A DNA stretch of 64,000 nt from Alphaproteobacteria bacterium (lineage in GTDB: Bacteria > Pseudomonadota > Alphaproteobacteria > Reyranellales > Reyranellaceae), in NCBI GenBank assembly GCA_019635875.1, contig JAHBYP010000001.1, forward strand, positions 248,001 to 312,000, in the 5' to 3' direction. The notes beneath the pieces were generated by a model. That model was not told where the DNA came from, searched no databases, and saw nothing but the letters and a program-made list of their open reading frames with translations. The position numbers and the translations under genes were made by a program. Of the stretch, positions 10,110 to 19,226 are shown piece by piece; position 1 is the first letter of the stretch; each line of letters starts with the position of its first letter.

Positions 10110-11753
10110 ATGCTCGAAGTCGATGGCAAGGCGGTCCCCGCCCGCATCGGCGATACGCTGGCCGCCGCGCTGATCGCCGCCGGCATCACGTCGCTGCGCG
10201 AGACAGCGGCGGGCGACACCCGCGGCGTCTTCTGCGGCATGGGCGTCTGCAACGAGTGCCTGGTAACGATAGACGGCGCCGAAAGCCGCCGCGCCTGCAT
10301 GACCAGGGTCAGCGGCGCGCATGTCGTGTGCCGGCAATCGTTTCCGGTACGCCTCGGCACAGCAACGGTCGGCGCCGCACCGATCCTTGCGCCCGACCTG
10401 GCGGTGCGGACACCCGAGCTGCTGGTGATCGGCGGCGGCGCCGGCGGCCTCGCGGCGGCGACGACCGCGGCGGAAGCCGGCCTCACCGTCACCCTCGTCG
10501 ACGAGCGGGCCAGGCCAGGCGGGCAGTTCTTCAAGCAGCCCGGCGACTCGCACCGCTTCGCCGCGCGGATCGCCGAGGATCCGCAGATCGCCGAGGGCCG
10601 CGGCCGCATCGAACGCGCGCGCCAGGCTGGCGTCGAGATCATCCCGGGCGCGGAGGCCTGGGGCGCCTTCCCACCGATGACCGTGGGCGTCACCACGCCC
10701 GAGGCTTCGCTGCTGTTCAAGCCGCAGCGCCTGGTCATCGCCACCGGCGCCTATGAGCGGGGCCTGCCCGTGCCGGGCTGGACCCTGCCCGGTGTGATGA
10801 CCACCGGCGCGGCGCAGACACTGCTGAAGACCGACGGCGTGCTGCCGGGCAGCCGCGTGCTGGTTTGCGGCAACGGGCCATTGAACCTCCAGGTGGCGCT
10901 GGAGCTGGCGCGCGCCGGCACCGACATCGTCGCGATTGCGGAACTGGCACAACGACCCGGCATCGCGAATGCCGGCGCGATCCTGCGCATGCTGACGACA
11001 TCATTCGCTCTGGCGCGGCAGGGCCGGGCGATGCTCGCCGAGCTGCGACGGCGTGCCATTCCCCTGCTCTGCGGCAGTGCTTTGACACGCGTGGAACCCG
11101 GGCTGGCGGCCTATGTCGGCCAGCAGCGCTTCGAGGTCGACGCCGTTCTGATGGGCTACGGCTTCATGCCGTCGAACGAATTGCTGCGCGCCCTGGGCTG
11201 CCGGCATCGCTTCGATGCGACGCGCGGCCATCTCCTCACCGAGCGTAGCGAAGACTGCCAGACCAGCCTCGCGGGGGTCTACGCGGTGGGCGATTGCTGC
11301 GGCCTTGGCGGCGCGCCAGCTGCGGGTGAGGAAGGCGTGATCGCCGGCGCCGCCGTCGCGCGCGCTCTGGGGCGGCGGATCGACGAGACCAAAGTCGCCA
11401 GGGCGCGTGCTGCCCTCGGCCGGCATCGGCGCTTCCAGGAGGCGTTGTGGCAGGTGTTCGCCGCGCCGCGTCCTCACGTCGAGTACGCCGAACGCGGGAC
11501 GATCGTGTGCCGCTGCGAGGATGTGACGTTGGGCACGCTCGACGCGGCCCTGGGCGATGGCATGCCGGCGATCGGCGAGGTCAAGCGGCGCACGCGGCTG
11601 GGCATGGGGCGCTGCCAGGGGCGCTATTGCGCACCGGTGCTGGGAGCACTGCTGGCGGAGCGGCAGGAGCGTGTCATCGACGAGCTGGCCTTCTTCGCGC
11701 CGCGCGTACCGGCCCGGCCGGTCTCGATCAGCGATCTGGTGCGCACCAGATGA
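10110..11753 (+). CDS. Fused 2Fe-2S/FAD-dependent dehydrogenase subunit (LhpF-LhpE/HcnA-HcnB type)
   Basis: A 547-residue flavoprotein. Residues 1-85 are a plant-type ferredoxin domain with cysteines C42, C47, C50 and C63 (CGMGVCNEC...RAC). Next comes a pyridine-nucleotide-disulphide-type FAD domain (VIGGGAGGLAAATTAAEAGL) and a C-terminal BFD-like 2Fe-2S module (IVCRCEDV...GRCQGRYC). In the D-hydroxyproline dehydrogenase and hydrogen-cyanide synthase families these are separate small and medium subunits; here they are fused. The ATG at 10110 is chosen because codons between 10044 and 10110 are AT-rich and unlike the gene. The stop overlaps the next gene's start, which encodes the third subunit. 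Confidence 0.85.
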   Translation: MLEVDGKAVPARIGDTLAAALIAAGITSLRETAAGDTRGVFCGMGVCNECLVTIDGAESRRACMTRVSGAHVVCRQSFPVRLGTATVGAAPILAPDLAVRTPELLVIGGGAGGLAAATTAAEAGLTVTLVDERARPGGQFFKQPGDSHRFAARIAEDPQIAEGRGRIERARQAGVEIIPGAEAWGAFPPMTVGVTTPEASLLFKPQRLVIATGAYERGLPVPGWTLPGVMTTGAAQTLLKTDGVLPGSRVLVCGNGPLNLQVALELARAGTDIVAIAELAQRPGIANAGAILRMLTTSFALARQGRAMLAELRRRAIPLLCGSALTRVEPGLAAYVGQQRFEVDAVLMGYGFMPSNELLRALGCRHRFDATRGHLLTERSEDCQTSLAGVYAVGDCCGLGGAPAAGEEGVIAGAAVARALGRRIDETKVARARAALGRHRRFQEALWQVFAAPRPHVEYAERGTIVCRCEDVTLGTLDAALGDGMPAIGEVKRRTRLGMGRCQGRYCAPVLGALLAERQERVIDELAFFAPRVPARPVSISDLVRTR

Positions 11754-12904
11754 GTCGTGATCCGCGCACGCCGCCAGCCGACATCGGCACGGCGATCATC
11801 GGCGGCGGCATCGTCGGCATGTGCCTCGCGTGGTTCCTCGCCGAGGACGGCCACGACGTGACGGTGCTCGACGACGGTCGCCACGCCGGCACCATCGCCA
11901 ATGCCGGCGGCCTGCACGTGCAGCTGCAGAGCCGCTTCATGCGCCTCTATCCTGAGATGGTGCCGGCGTTCGAGGAGACCCTGCCCTTCTATCCACGCGC
12001 CGTGCGCCACTGGGAGGCGCTGGCGGCGCGGCTGGACGAGGACATCGAGCTCGCCGTCACCGGCGGATTGATGGTGGCGGAGAGCCGCGAGCAGTACGCC
12101 TTCCTCGAGAAAAAGTGCCGGCGCGAGCAGGAACTCGGCTTGAAGGTCGAGATGCTCGACCGCGCCGCGCTCGACCGCATCGCGCCCTATTTCGCATCCT
12201 GCGTTGTCGGCGCGGAGCTGTGCGCCGACGAGGGCAAGGTCAGCCCGCTGCTCGCCAACCAGGCTATCCGGCGCAAGGTGCTGGCACTGGGCGTTCCGCA
12301 CTGCACCGAAACCCGGGTCACCGGATTGACCCGCGCCACAAGCGGGTTCGTGGTCGAGACAAGCCGCGGCACGATCCGCGCCGGCCGCGTCGTGATCGCC
12401 GCCGGCGCCGGTTCGGCGGCATTGGCGGGCCACCTCGGGGTGCGCGTGCCGGCGCGCGCCGAGCCGCTGCACATGAACATCACCGAGGCGACCGAGCCGC
12501 TGATCCATCACATGGTGCAGCACGCCGACCGGCAGATCACCATGAAGCAGCTCGGCGCCGGCCAGGTCGTGATCGGCGGTGGCTGGCCGGCGAGCCTGGT
12601 CGGGCCGAACGAGCACCCAACCGTCGAGCTGGAGAGCCTGATCGGCAGCCTGAGCCTGGCGCAGCATGTGATCCCGCGCGTGGGCTCGCTGCGCCTGATC
12701 CGCACCTGGGCGGGCGTGAACACGGGCATCGATGGCCGACCGGTGATCGGGCCCGTCGGAGGCGTGCCCGGACTGCATTTCGCCATTCCGGGCGATGCAG
12801 GCTACACGCTGGGCCCGCTGACGGCGCGGCTGGTGGCGCAGACGATGATGGGCCGCGAGCCCGAGGCGAAGGTCAGCGACTACACCGCCGATCGCTTCGC
12901 CTGA
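11750..12904 (+). CDS. FAD-dependent D-amino-acid/imino-acid dehydrogenase subunit (LhpB/HcnC/DadA type)
   Basis: A 384-residue DAO-family oxidoreductase. The N-terminus holds the FAD Rossmann motif (TAIIGGGIVGMCLAWFLAED). The substrate domain has GEL-like GAELCADEGKVSPLLAN, and the C-terminus has WAGVNTGIDGRPVIGPVGG. It begins at an ATG overlapping the stop of the fused 2Fe-2S/FAD gene (ATGA), so the two polypeptides are probably made in equal amounts and form one membrane-peripheral dehydrogenase complex. Family members oxidise D-amino acids, glycine, opines or D-hydroxyproline. The neighbouring enolase-family and DHDPS-family genes favour an imino acid. Confidence 0.85.
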   Translation: MSRDPRTPPADIGTAIIGGGIVGMCLAWFLAEDGHDVTVLDDGRHAGTIANAGGLHVQLQSRFMRLYPEMVPAFEETLPFYPRAVRHWEALAARLDEDIELAVTGGLMVAESREQYAFLEKKCRREQELGLKVEMLDRAALDRIAPYFASCVVGAELCADEGKVSPLLANQAIRRKVLALGVPHCTETRVTGLTRATSGFVVETSRGTIRAGRVVIAAGAGSAALAGHLGVRVPARAEPLHMNITEATEPLIHHMVQHADRQITMKQLGAGQVVIGGGWPASLVGPNEHPTVELESLIGSLSLAQHVIPRVGSLRLIRTWAGVNTGIDGRPVIGPVGGVPGLHFAIPGDAGYTLGPLTARLVAQTMMGREPEAKVSDYTADRFA

Positions 12905-12906
12905 GC

Positions 12907-13689
12907 TCAGCCCGGCAGCGCCAGCGAGATGCGCTGCGCGGCGTCGAGCAGCTCGGCCAGCACGCGGCTGCGCATTTCCTCGGGCGTGACGCGCGCGGAG
13001 GGGCAGCAGACATTGAGCGCCGCCTTGATCGTGCCGGCGCGATCGCGGATCGGCACCGAGATCGCCCGCAGGCCGGCCTCGAGCTCCTGGTCGACGATCG
13101 ACCAGCCCTGGCGGCGTGTCTCCTCGATGATGCCGCGCAGCTTGACCTTCGACGTCACGGTGTTGGGCGTGAACTTCTCAAGCTTGACCCTGGCGAGGTA
13201 TTCGTCGAGCTCGTGCTCGGAAAGGCCCGACAGCAGCACGCGGCCGGTCGACACCGCGTGTGCCGGAGCGCGGTTGCCGACATTGATGCCGACATTCATC
13301 ACCCGGCGCGACGCGGCCCGCGCGACATAGACCGCGGAGAGGCCGTCGAGCACGGCGGCGAAGCAGGATTCCGAGAGCTTCTCCGAAAGCTCGTTGAGCA
13401 CCGGCTGGGCGATGTCCCAGATGTCCATCGACGCCAGCGCGGTGAAGCCCAGCTCGAGAATCTTCGGGCGCAAACGGAAATGCTTGCCGTTGGTCTCGAC
13501 GTAGCCCTCGCGCACCAGGGTCAGCAGGAAGCGGCGCGCCGCCGCGCGATGCATGTCGGTGCGGTCGGCCACTTCGCTGAGCGTCATGCTGGGCTTGGCG
13601 CGCGTGAAGGCGCGGATCACCTCGAGGCCGCGGGCGAAGGAACTCACATAGTCGCCACTCTCTTGGTCGGTAACGGCCAGGTCGGACAT
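12907..13689 (-). CDS. IclR-family transcriptional regulator
   Basis: A 260-residue IclR regulator. It has an N-terminal winged helix (SFARGLEVIRAFTRAKPSMT, LSEVADRTDMHRAAARRFLL) and a GAF-like effector domain with the family segment HAVSTGRVLLSGLSEHELDE and the closing AALNVCCPSARVTPEEM. It is close to the PcaR/PobR branch that controls aromatic or small-acid catabolism, often as an activator. The ATG at 13689 gives the normal length; the longer frame upstream is not family-like. It is convergent with the flavoprotein operon and divergent from the ABC importer operon, so it probably controls the latter. Confidence 0.9.
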   Translation of the reverse strand: MSDLAVTDQESGDYVSSFARGLEVIRAFTRAKPSMTLSEVADRTDMHRAAARRFLLTLVREGYVETNGKHFRLRPKILELGFTALASMDIWDIAQPVLNELSEKLSESCFAAVLDGLSAVYVARAASRRVMNVGINVGNRAPAHAVSTGRVLLSGLSEHELDEYLARVKLEKFTPNTVTSKVKLRGIIEETRRQGWSIVDQELEAGLRAISVPIRDRAGTIKAALNVCCPSARVTPEEMRSRVLAELLDAAQRISLALPG

Positions 13690-13787
13690 GCCTTGCTCTT
13701 TTCCACTCACTCGATCGGAGGCGTCTGTCGATACACCGGCCCACGTGTGGACCGAAAGCCCGTACGTCGCCGCATCATGGCGGAATG

Positions 13788-13801
13788 CGAACATATGTTC
13801 G
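13788..13801. promoter_or_regulatory. Perfect 14-bp palindrome, candidate IclR-type operator
   Basis: CGAACATATGTTCG is a perfect palindrome in the 291-bp region between the divergent iclR-type gene and the ABC substrate-binding gene. Alternating GAAC/GTTC half-sites are common in operators of this family. It lies about 100 bp upstream of the regulator start and 180 bp upstream of the importer operon. Confidence 0.5.
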
Positions 13802-13980
13802 TCCAGCGCCCGCCTCAATCTGTTTTGTTGAAGATATCCCCAAGCCAACTTCGAGAAGAAATGACGCCTTCTCAGGGATATAGGCCCGAAAACCTCTCCT
13901 TGAGCCGTCCTTGCCGCTTGCCAATGCGCCCTGCGCCTCTCAGTATTTCCGCACGGATGTTCGTATAGCGGGAGGGGAAC

Positions 13981-15309
13981 ATGACAAAGAGGACGGTTTC
14001 ACGTCGTGCGGCATTGGCGGGCATCGGTGCGGTGGGCATGGCGGGCGCGCTGGGGGCGCCCAGACCGGGCGGCGCACAGGGCGGCGCGACCCTGCGCTGG
14101 TGGTCGACGCAATCCGTGCCGGCACAGCTTGCGGCCTACAAGTTCCAGATCGCGCAGTTCGAGGCGGCCAATCCCGGCATCAAGGTGGTGTTCGAGCCGA
14201 CCTCGAACGAGACCTATGCCGCCCAGCTCGCCGCCGCCTTCGCCAGCGGCCAGGTGCCCAACATCGTCACCCACCTGCCGTCCTTCGCGGTCACCAATTA
14301 CTGGCGCAACGGCCTGCTCGAGCCGTTCAACGACGTCATCAAGATGGTCGGCGAGGACAAGTTCTTCCCCGGCGCCAACCGCATCTACGAGGTCGAGAAG
14401 GGCGTCTATGGCGGCGCCGGCATCGGCGGCACGGCAGCCAACTCGCTGTGGCTGCGCACCGACCTGATGAAGAAGGCCGGAATCGACAAGGCGCCCAGGA
14501 CCTGGGACGAGCTGCGTGCGGCCTGCCGCAAGATGCAGGGCGGCGGCATCTACGGCGCGCCCCTGCCCTACGCCAAGAACAGCATGACCTCGCTGGTCTT
14601 CATCTGCTTCGTGCACGGCGCGGGCGGCCAGGTGTTCACGCCCGATCTGCAGATCGCGCTCGACAGCAAGGAAACGCTGGACGCGCTCGAGTTCTACAAG
14701 TCGATGCGCGAGCTCTGCCCGCCCGGCGCCACCGGCTACTCCTGGGGCGAGAGCCTGACGGCGTTCGTATCCGGGGCCACGGCAACCGGGCTCTACACCG
14801 GCCGCGTGCTCGCCAACGTCAACGCGCAGAACCCGGGCATCAAGGACTCGATCACCTGCGAGACCTATCCGACGATCTCGCCAAGCGTGCCCGGGTGGAC
14901 GTTCAACGACTTCCCCAGCATCTTCATCCCCAAGGCGGCCAAGGACATGGCGGCGACCAAGAAGTTCGCCGCGCACATCTTCGCGCCCGAGGGCTACATC
15001 AAGCAACTGCACGCCGCGCCCGGCCACGTGCTGCCGGTGCTGAAGACGATCGCCGAGGATCCGAAGTACTACGACAACCCGATCATCTCGAAGTACCAGA
15101 AGGAGGTGAAGCTGATGGCCGCCAACTCGGCCGCCGGCTTCAACCTCGGCTTCGAGACTGCCAACCACAAACCCAACATGAAGGCGGGCGAGATCATCAA
15201 CAGCGGCCTGCTGGCCGAGCTGGTGCAGCGCGTCTGCCTGAACAACGAGGACGCCAAGAAGGTGCTTGGCGAGACGGCCAAGAAGATCGAAGCCATCGCC
15301 AAGGCCTGA
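13981..15309 (+). CDS. ABC transporter substrate-binding protein, sugar-type (UgpB/MalE class)
   Basis: A 442-residue periplasmic binding protein of the family-1 extracellular solute-binding class. A twin-arginine-like signal (MTKRTVSRRAALAGIGAVGM) ends at about residue 33. Typical features are LRWWSTQS after the signal, the FEAANPGIKVVFEP segment and YVTHLPSF-like hinge sequences. It opens an operon with two permeases, an ATPase and a DHDPS-family enzyme, separated by 3-21 bp. The ligand is unknown. Binding proteins of this class take sugars and polyols, and the neighbouring DHDPS-family enzyme suggests a sugar acid or imino acid. Confidence 0.92.
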   Translation: MTKRTVSRRAALAGIGAVGMAGALGAPRPGGAQGGATLRWWSTQSVPAQLAAYKFQIAQFEAANPGIKVVFEPTSNETYAAQLAAAFASGQVPNIVTHLPSFAVTNYWRNGLLEPFNDVIKMVGEDKFFPGANRIYEVEKGVYGGAGIGGTAANSLWLRTDLMKKAGIDKAPRTWDELRAACRKMQGGGIYGAPLPYAKNSMTSLVFICFVHGAGGQVFTPDLQIALDSKETLDALEFYKSMRELCPPGATGYSWGESLTAFVSGATATGLYTGRVLANVNAQNPGIKDSITCETYPTISPSVPGWTFNDFPSIFIPKAAKDMAATKKFAAHIFAPEGYIKQLHAAPGHVLPVLKTIAEDPKYYDNPIISKYQKEVKLMAANSAAGFNLGFETANHKPNMKAGEIINSGLLAELVQRVCLNNEDAKKVLGETAKKIEAIAKA

Positions 15310-15327
15310 CGGCACTTCGCTCGGGCC

Positions 15328-16248
15328 ATGACGGCAACCACGGCCCCGGCGCGGCCCACCGCGCCGGGCCTGCACCTCTCAACCCGATACGGCCTGCTCG
15401 GCGCGCTGCTGATCGCGCCGACGGTGCTGATCTTCTGCGCCGTCATCGTCTACCCGCTGGTCTCGGCGATCTATCTCAGCCTGTTCTCGATCTACACGCC
15501 GACGCTCAAGGGCCGCTGGATCGGCTTCGACAACTACGGCGCATTGCTGGCCTCGGGCGAGTTCTGGCAGGCCCTCTGGGTCAACGTCGTGTGGACCGTG
15601 GGCACGCTCTTCCTGCAGATCGTGCTGGGCGTGGCGCTGGCGTTGCTGCTGCACCAGAACATCTGGTTCCGGTCATTGGCGCGCAGCCTGATCCTGTTCC
15701 CCTATTTCATGTCGACCGTCGTCGCCGTGCTGGTCTGGCGCTGGGTGTTCAACGATCTCTACGGCATCCTCAACCACACCATGATGTGGCTGGGCCTGCT
15801 CAACATGCCGTTGGACTGGATCGGCCAGATGCCCAACGCGATGATCAGCGTGATCCTGGTCGGCGCCTGGAAATACTTCCCCTTTGTCGTCATCAGCGTG
15901 CTGGCGCGCCTGCAGACCATCCCCGACCATCTCTACGAGGCGGCGACGATGGATGGCGCCGGCACCTGGGGCCGCTTCACCGACATCACCCTGCCGCAGC
16001 TGCGCGAGGTGCTGTTCATCGTCATCCTTCTGCGCGCCATCTGGGACTTCAAGGAGTTCGACCTGATCTACCTGCTGACCGGCGGCGGACCGGTGACCTC
16101 GACCCAGACGCTGCCGCTCCTAGTCTACAAGCAGGCCTTCGCGCTCAACGAGATGGGCGGCGCCTCGGCCGTGGCCGTGCTGATGATGCTGATCATGCTC
16201 GGTTTCATGGCGCTCTACTTCCGCTACGGCCGGACGGCGGAGGGCTGA
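15328..16248 (+). CDS. ABC transporter permease, MalF/UgpA type
   Basis: A 306-residue inner-membrane permease with six predicted helices, the first at about residues 28-50 (LLIAPTVLIFCAVIVYPLVS). The cytoplasmic EAA loop that docks the ATPase is visible as LYEAATMDGAGTWGRFTDIT. It works with the downstream MalG-type permease. The gene lies 18 bp after the binding-protein stop and ends 3 bp before the next start. Confidence 0.93.
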   Translation: MTATTAPARPTAPGLHLSTRYGLLGALLIAPTVLIFCAVIVYPLVSAIYLSLFSIYTPTLKGRWIGFDNYGALLASGEFWQALWVNVVWTVGTLFLQIVLGVALALLLHQNIWFRSLARSLILFPYFMSTVVAVLVWRWVFNDLYGILNHTMMWLGLLNMPLDWIGQMPNAMISVILVGAWKYFPFVVISVLARLQTIPDHLYEAATMDGAGTWGRFTDITLPQLREVLFIVILLRAIWDFKEFDLIYLLTGGGPVTSTQTLPLLVYKQAFALNEMGGASAVAVLMMLIMLGFMALYFRYGRTAEG

Positions 16249-16251
16249 GCC

Positions 16252-17079
16252 ATGAAGCCGTTGCGCCGCATCCTGTTCAACATCTTCGCCTGGACGATCG
16301 TGTTCGTCGTCGCCTTCCCGCTGCTGTGGACGATCGTCACGTCGCTGAAGCCGCAGACCGAGCTGTTCCGCATCCCGCCCAGCCTGTGGCCCGGCGAGGT
16401 GACCTTCGAGCACTATCGCAAGCTGCTGCTCGAGACCAAGTTCCTCGCCTACTTCGCCAACTCGGTGATCGTCGCCGTCGCCACGACGGCGGTGGTGGTG
16501 ATCGTCGGCGTGATCGGCGCGCACAGCCTGGTGCGCTTCTCCTACCCCGGGCGCGAGCGGCTGGCGCAGCTCGTGCTGTTCACCTACCTGCTGCCCTCCG
16601 TGGTGCTGATCATCCCGCTCTACCTGATGCTGGTCGAGATGGGTGTCGCCAACACGCTGTTCAGCCTGACCATCGCCTACACCACCTTCGCGCTGCCCTT
16701 CGCGCTGTGGCTGCTGCGCTCCTTCATGGCCGGCATCCCGCCGGATCTCGAGGCCGCCGCCATGGTCGATGGCGCTTCGCGCATGGGCGCCTTCGTCGAC
16801 GTGATCCTGCCGCAGGCGCTGCCAGGCATCATCTCGACCGCGGTCTTCACCTTCATCCTGGCCTGGAACGAGTACCTCTTCGCCCTGGTCCTGGTGAACC
16901 AGGACACCGCACGCACGCTGACCACCGGCGTGATCACCATGCTGGTGACCTCGTTCCACATCGAGTGGTCCATGCTGATGGCCGCCTCGGCGATGATGAG
17001 CGTGCCGGTCATCGTCGTCTTCGCCTTCCTCCAGAAGCATCTGACCCGCGGCTTCGGCGCGGGCGGCGTCAAGGGTTGA
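16252..17079 (+). CDS. ABC transporter permease, MalG/UgpE type
   Basis: A 275-residue inner-membrane permease with six helices. The EAA loop is LEAAAMVDGASRMGAFVDVI, and the MalG-type periplasmic and membrane segments (LLWTIVTSLKPQTELFRIPP near the N-terminus, LAWNEYLFALVLVN near the C-terminus) are clear. It forms the heterodimeric channel with the preceding permease. Tight spacing on both sides (3 and 6 bp) indicates one transcript. Confidence 0.93.
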   Translation: MKPLRRILFNIFAWTIVFVVAFPLLWTIVTSLKPQTELFRIPPSLWPGEVTFEHYRKLLLETKFLAYFANSVIVAVATTAVVVIVGVIGAHSLVRFSYPGRERLAQLVLFTYLLPSVVLIIPLYLMLVEMGVANTLFSLTIAYTTFALPFALWLLRSFMAGIPPDLEAAAMVDGASRMGAFVDVILPQALPGIISTAVFTFILAWNEYLFALVLVNQDTARTLTTGVITMLVTSFHIEWSMLMAASAMMSVPVIVVFAFLQKHLTRGFGAGGVKG

Positions 17080-17085
17080 GCAGTC

Positions 17086-18168
17086 ATGGCCGCGATCACC
17101 TTCGAGCGCGTGCACAAGGCCTTCGGGGCCGTGGTCGCGCTGGAGGAACTCGACCTCACCATCGGCGACGGCGAGTTTGTCAGCCTGCTGGGCCCGTCGG
17201 GCTGCGGCAAGACGACGACGCTTCGCATGCTCGCCGGGCTCGAGCAGCCGACGCGCGGCTCGATCAGCGTTGGCGAGCGCGTGGTCAACGACCTGCCGCC
17301 CGGCCAGCGCGACCTCGCCATGGTTTTCCAGTCCTACGCGCTCTATCCGCACATGTCGGTGGCGCAGAACATCGAGTACCCCTTGAGGAAGCGCGGCGTG
17401 CCCCGGGCCGAGCGCCAGGAGATGGTCAGGCGCACGGCAGCGCAGCTGCAGCTCGAGTCGATGCTCGATCGCAAACCGCGCCAGCTCTCCGGCGGCCAGC
17501 AGCAGCGCGTGGCGTTGGGCCGCGCCCTCGTGCGCGACCCCGCCGCCTTCCTGCTCGACGAGCCGCTGTCCAACCTCGACGCCAAGCTGCGTGCCCACAT
17601 GCGCGCCGAGCTGATCGAGCTGCACCAGCGCATCGGCAAGACCATGGTCTATGTCACGCACGACCAGCTCGAGGCGATGACCATGTCCGACCGCATCGCC
17701 GTGCTCGACCAGGGAAGGCTGCGGCAGTACGACACGCCGATGGAGATCTACAACAGGCCCAACAGCCTGTTCGTTGCCGGCTTCATCGGCACGCCCTCCA
17801 TGAACTTCATCAGGGGCCGCCTGCGCCAGGACGCCGGCGGCCTGGTATTCGAGGCCGGCCGGCTGACGCTGCAGCTGGCGCCCCATCTGGTGCGCGAAGG
17901 CGTGACGGGCGACGTCACGATGGGCGTCCGGCCCGAGGACGTGAGCCTGTCCGCCGACGGCCTGACCGCGGCGGTGAAGGTGGTCGAGCCGACCGGCCAC
18001 GAGAGCATCGTGTTCTTCGACGTGGCGGAGCACGCGGTGATCGCCCGTGTCGGGCCCGACGTCCAGCTCAAGCCCGGCGAGGCCGTCCGGCTGAGCTTCA
18101 GCACGGCCAAGCTGCATTTCTTCGATGGCAAGGACGGGCGACGGCTGAATGCCGATCGCCCCGCGTAG
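17086..18168 (+). CDS. ABC transporter ATP-binding protein, MalK/UgpC type
   Basis: A 360-residue ATPase: Walker [11 protein letters not shown] at about residue 38, Q-loop [10 protein letters not shown], signature [15 protein letters not shown], Walker [14 protein letters not shown] and H-loop [10 protein letters not shown]. The regulatory TOBE/OB C-terminal domain (about 235-360) places it in the MalK/UgpC group, which energises sugar-type importers. It belongs to the operon that starts with the binding protein at 13981. Confidence 0.95.
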   Translation: MAAITFERVHKAFGAVVALEELDLTIGDGEFVSLLGPSGCGKTTTLRMLAGLEQPTRGSISVGERVVNDLPPGQRDLAMVFQSYALYPHMSVAQNIEYPLRKRGVPRAERQEMVRRTAAQLQLESMLDRKPRQLSGGQQQRVALGRALVRDPAAFLLDEPLSNLDAKLRAHMRAELIELHQRIGKTMVYVTHDQLEAMTMSDRIAVLDQGRLRQYDTPMEIYNRPNSLFVAGFIGTPSMNFIRGRLRQDAGGLVFEAGRLTLQLAPHLVREGVTGDVTMGVRPEDVSLSADGLTAAVKVVEPTGHESIVFFDVAEHAVIARVGPDVQLKPGEAVRLSFSTAKLHFFDGKDGRRLNADRPA

Positions 18169-18189
18169 ACAGGAACGGAGCACAGGACC

Positions 18190-19122
18190 ATGGACCGCAA
18201 CTCAGTGAAATGGTGGGGCCCGATCCCCGCGATCGTCACGCCGTTCGACGACAAGGGCGCTATCGACGAGCACCTGCTGCAGCAGAACATCGACATCCTG
18301 ATGTCCAAGGGCGCCACCGGCGTGGTGATCGGCGGCTGCACCGGCGAGTTCTGGGCGATGTCGATGGAGGAGCGCCGCGCGCTCTTCAGGATGGGCGTCA
18401 AAGCGATGGCCGGCCGCGGCTTCGTCATCGCCGGCACCGGCGCGGTGCGCATCGAGGACGCCATCGCGCTCACCCGCGCCGCGCACGATGCGGGCTGCGA
18501 CGGCGGGCTGGTGCTGCCGCCCTACTTCGTGAAGCTCACCGACGACGAGATCTTCGCCCACTACGAGGCGCTGTCGCGCGCCGTCGAGGGGCCGGTGATG
18601 CTCTACAACATCCCCGGCAACGCGGTGAACGCGCTCAGCCCGGCGCTGGTGCTCCGCCTGGCCGATCTCGATCGCGTCGTCGGCGTCAAGGAGAGCTCGG
18701 GCGACTGGAACAACTACTACGCCACGGCGATCGCCGTGCAGGATCGCCTGCGCGTGTTCTGCGGCCCCTCTTCGGTGTTCGGCGTGCCGGCGGTGCAGGC
18801 CGGCGCCGACGGCGTCATCGACTGCTTCCCCAACATGTGGGCGCCCGGCTGCCTCGACCTGTTCTACGCCGCGCGCGACGGCCGCCTCGAGGAGGCACGC
18901 CGCCTGCAGGCGATGGGCGTGCGGCTGACCAGCCTGTTCACGTCGGGCGGCCGCACGCTCTACCCCGCCACCAAGGCGGCGATGGACATGCTTGGCCTGC
19001 CCGGCGGCAGGCTGCGTCCGCCGCTGCAGCCGCTCGCCGGCGAGCCGCTGGCCGGCCTGCGCCGCGGCCTGATCGAGCTCGGATTGTTGTCCGGCGATTC
19101 CACCCAGCGCACCGCTGCCTAG
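18190..19122 (+). CDS. Dihydrodipicolinate synthase/N-acetylneuraminate lyase family enzyme
   Basis: A 310-residue class I aldolase-fold enzyme. The Schiff-base lysine lies in VVGVKESSGDW, the catalytic Tyr in VMLYNIPGN, and the carboxylate-binding motif is GCTGEFWAMS (GxxGE). The family includes DapA, NanA, KDG aldolases and the pyrroline-4-hydroxy-2-carboxylate deaminase LhpC. It follows an importer operon and lies near an LhpBEF-like dehydrogenase, so a catabolic aldolase or LhpC-like deaminase is more likely than lysine biosynthesis. The exact substrate cannot be decided from sequence. Confidence 0.87.
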   Translation: MDRNSVKWWGPIPAIVTPFDDKGAIDEHLLQQNIDILMSKGATGVVIGGCTGEFWAMSMEERRALFRMGVKAMAGRGFVIAGTGAVRIEDAIALTRAAHDAGCDGGLVLPPYFVKLTDDEIFAHYEALSRAVEGPVMLYNIPGNAVNALSPALVLRLADLDRVVGVKESSGDWNNYYATAIAVQDRLRVFCGPSSVFGVPAVQAGADGVIDCFPNMWAPGCLDLFYAARDGRLEEARRLQAMGVRLTSLFTSGGRTLYPATKAAMDMLGLPGGRLRPPLQPLAGEPLAGLRRGLIELGLLSGDSTQRTAA

Positions 19123-19126
19123 CTCT

Positions 19127-19194
19127 CTGTCATTCCGAGCGCAGCGAGGAATCTTTCAAGACTTAAAGATCCCTCGCTTCGCTCGGGATGACAG
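19127..19194. repeat. Family A palindrome (diverged copy)
   Basis: CTGTCATTCCGAGCGCAGCG and its near-complement CGGGATGACAG around a loop with AAG-rich flanks. It sits between the DHDPS-family gene and the lysA-like gene, both rightward, just upstream of the latter's ribosome-binding site. It may end the importer transcript. Confidence 0.85.
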
Positions 19195-19226
19195 CCCGGT
19201 TCCGAACCCATCTCAGGGAGACTCCC

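Noticed and set aside
16120..18183. A 687-codon leftward frame rich in His, Gln and Asp opposite the ATPase gene.
   Set aside because: Composition is typical of the antisense shadow of a GC-rich gene; no domain is visible.
13911..19166. A 1751-codon open frame across the ABC importer operon.
   Set aside because: It is an Arg/Pro-rich shadow frame caused by high GC; the real genes are in the other frames with clear motifs.
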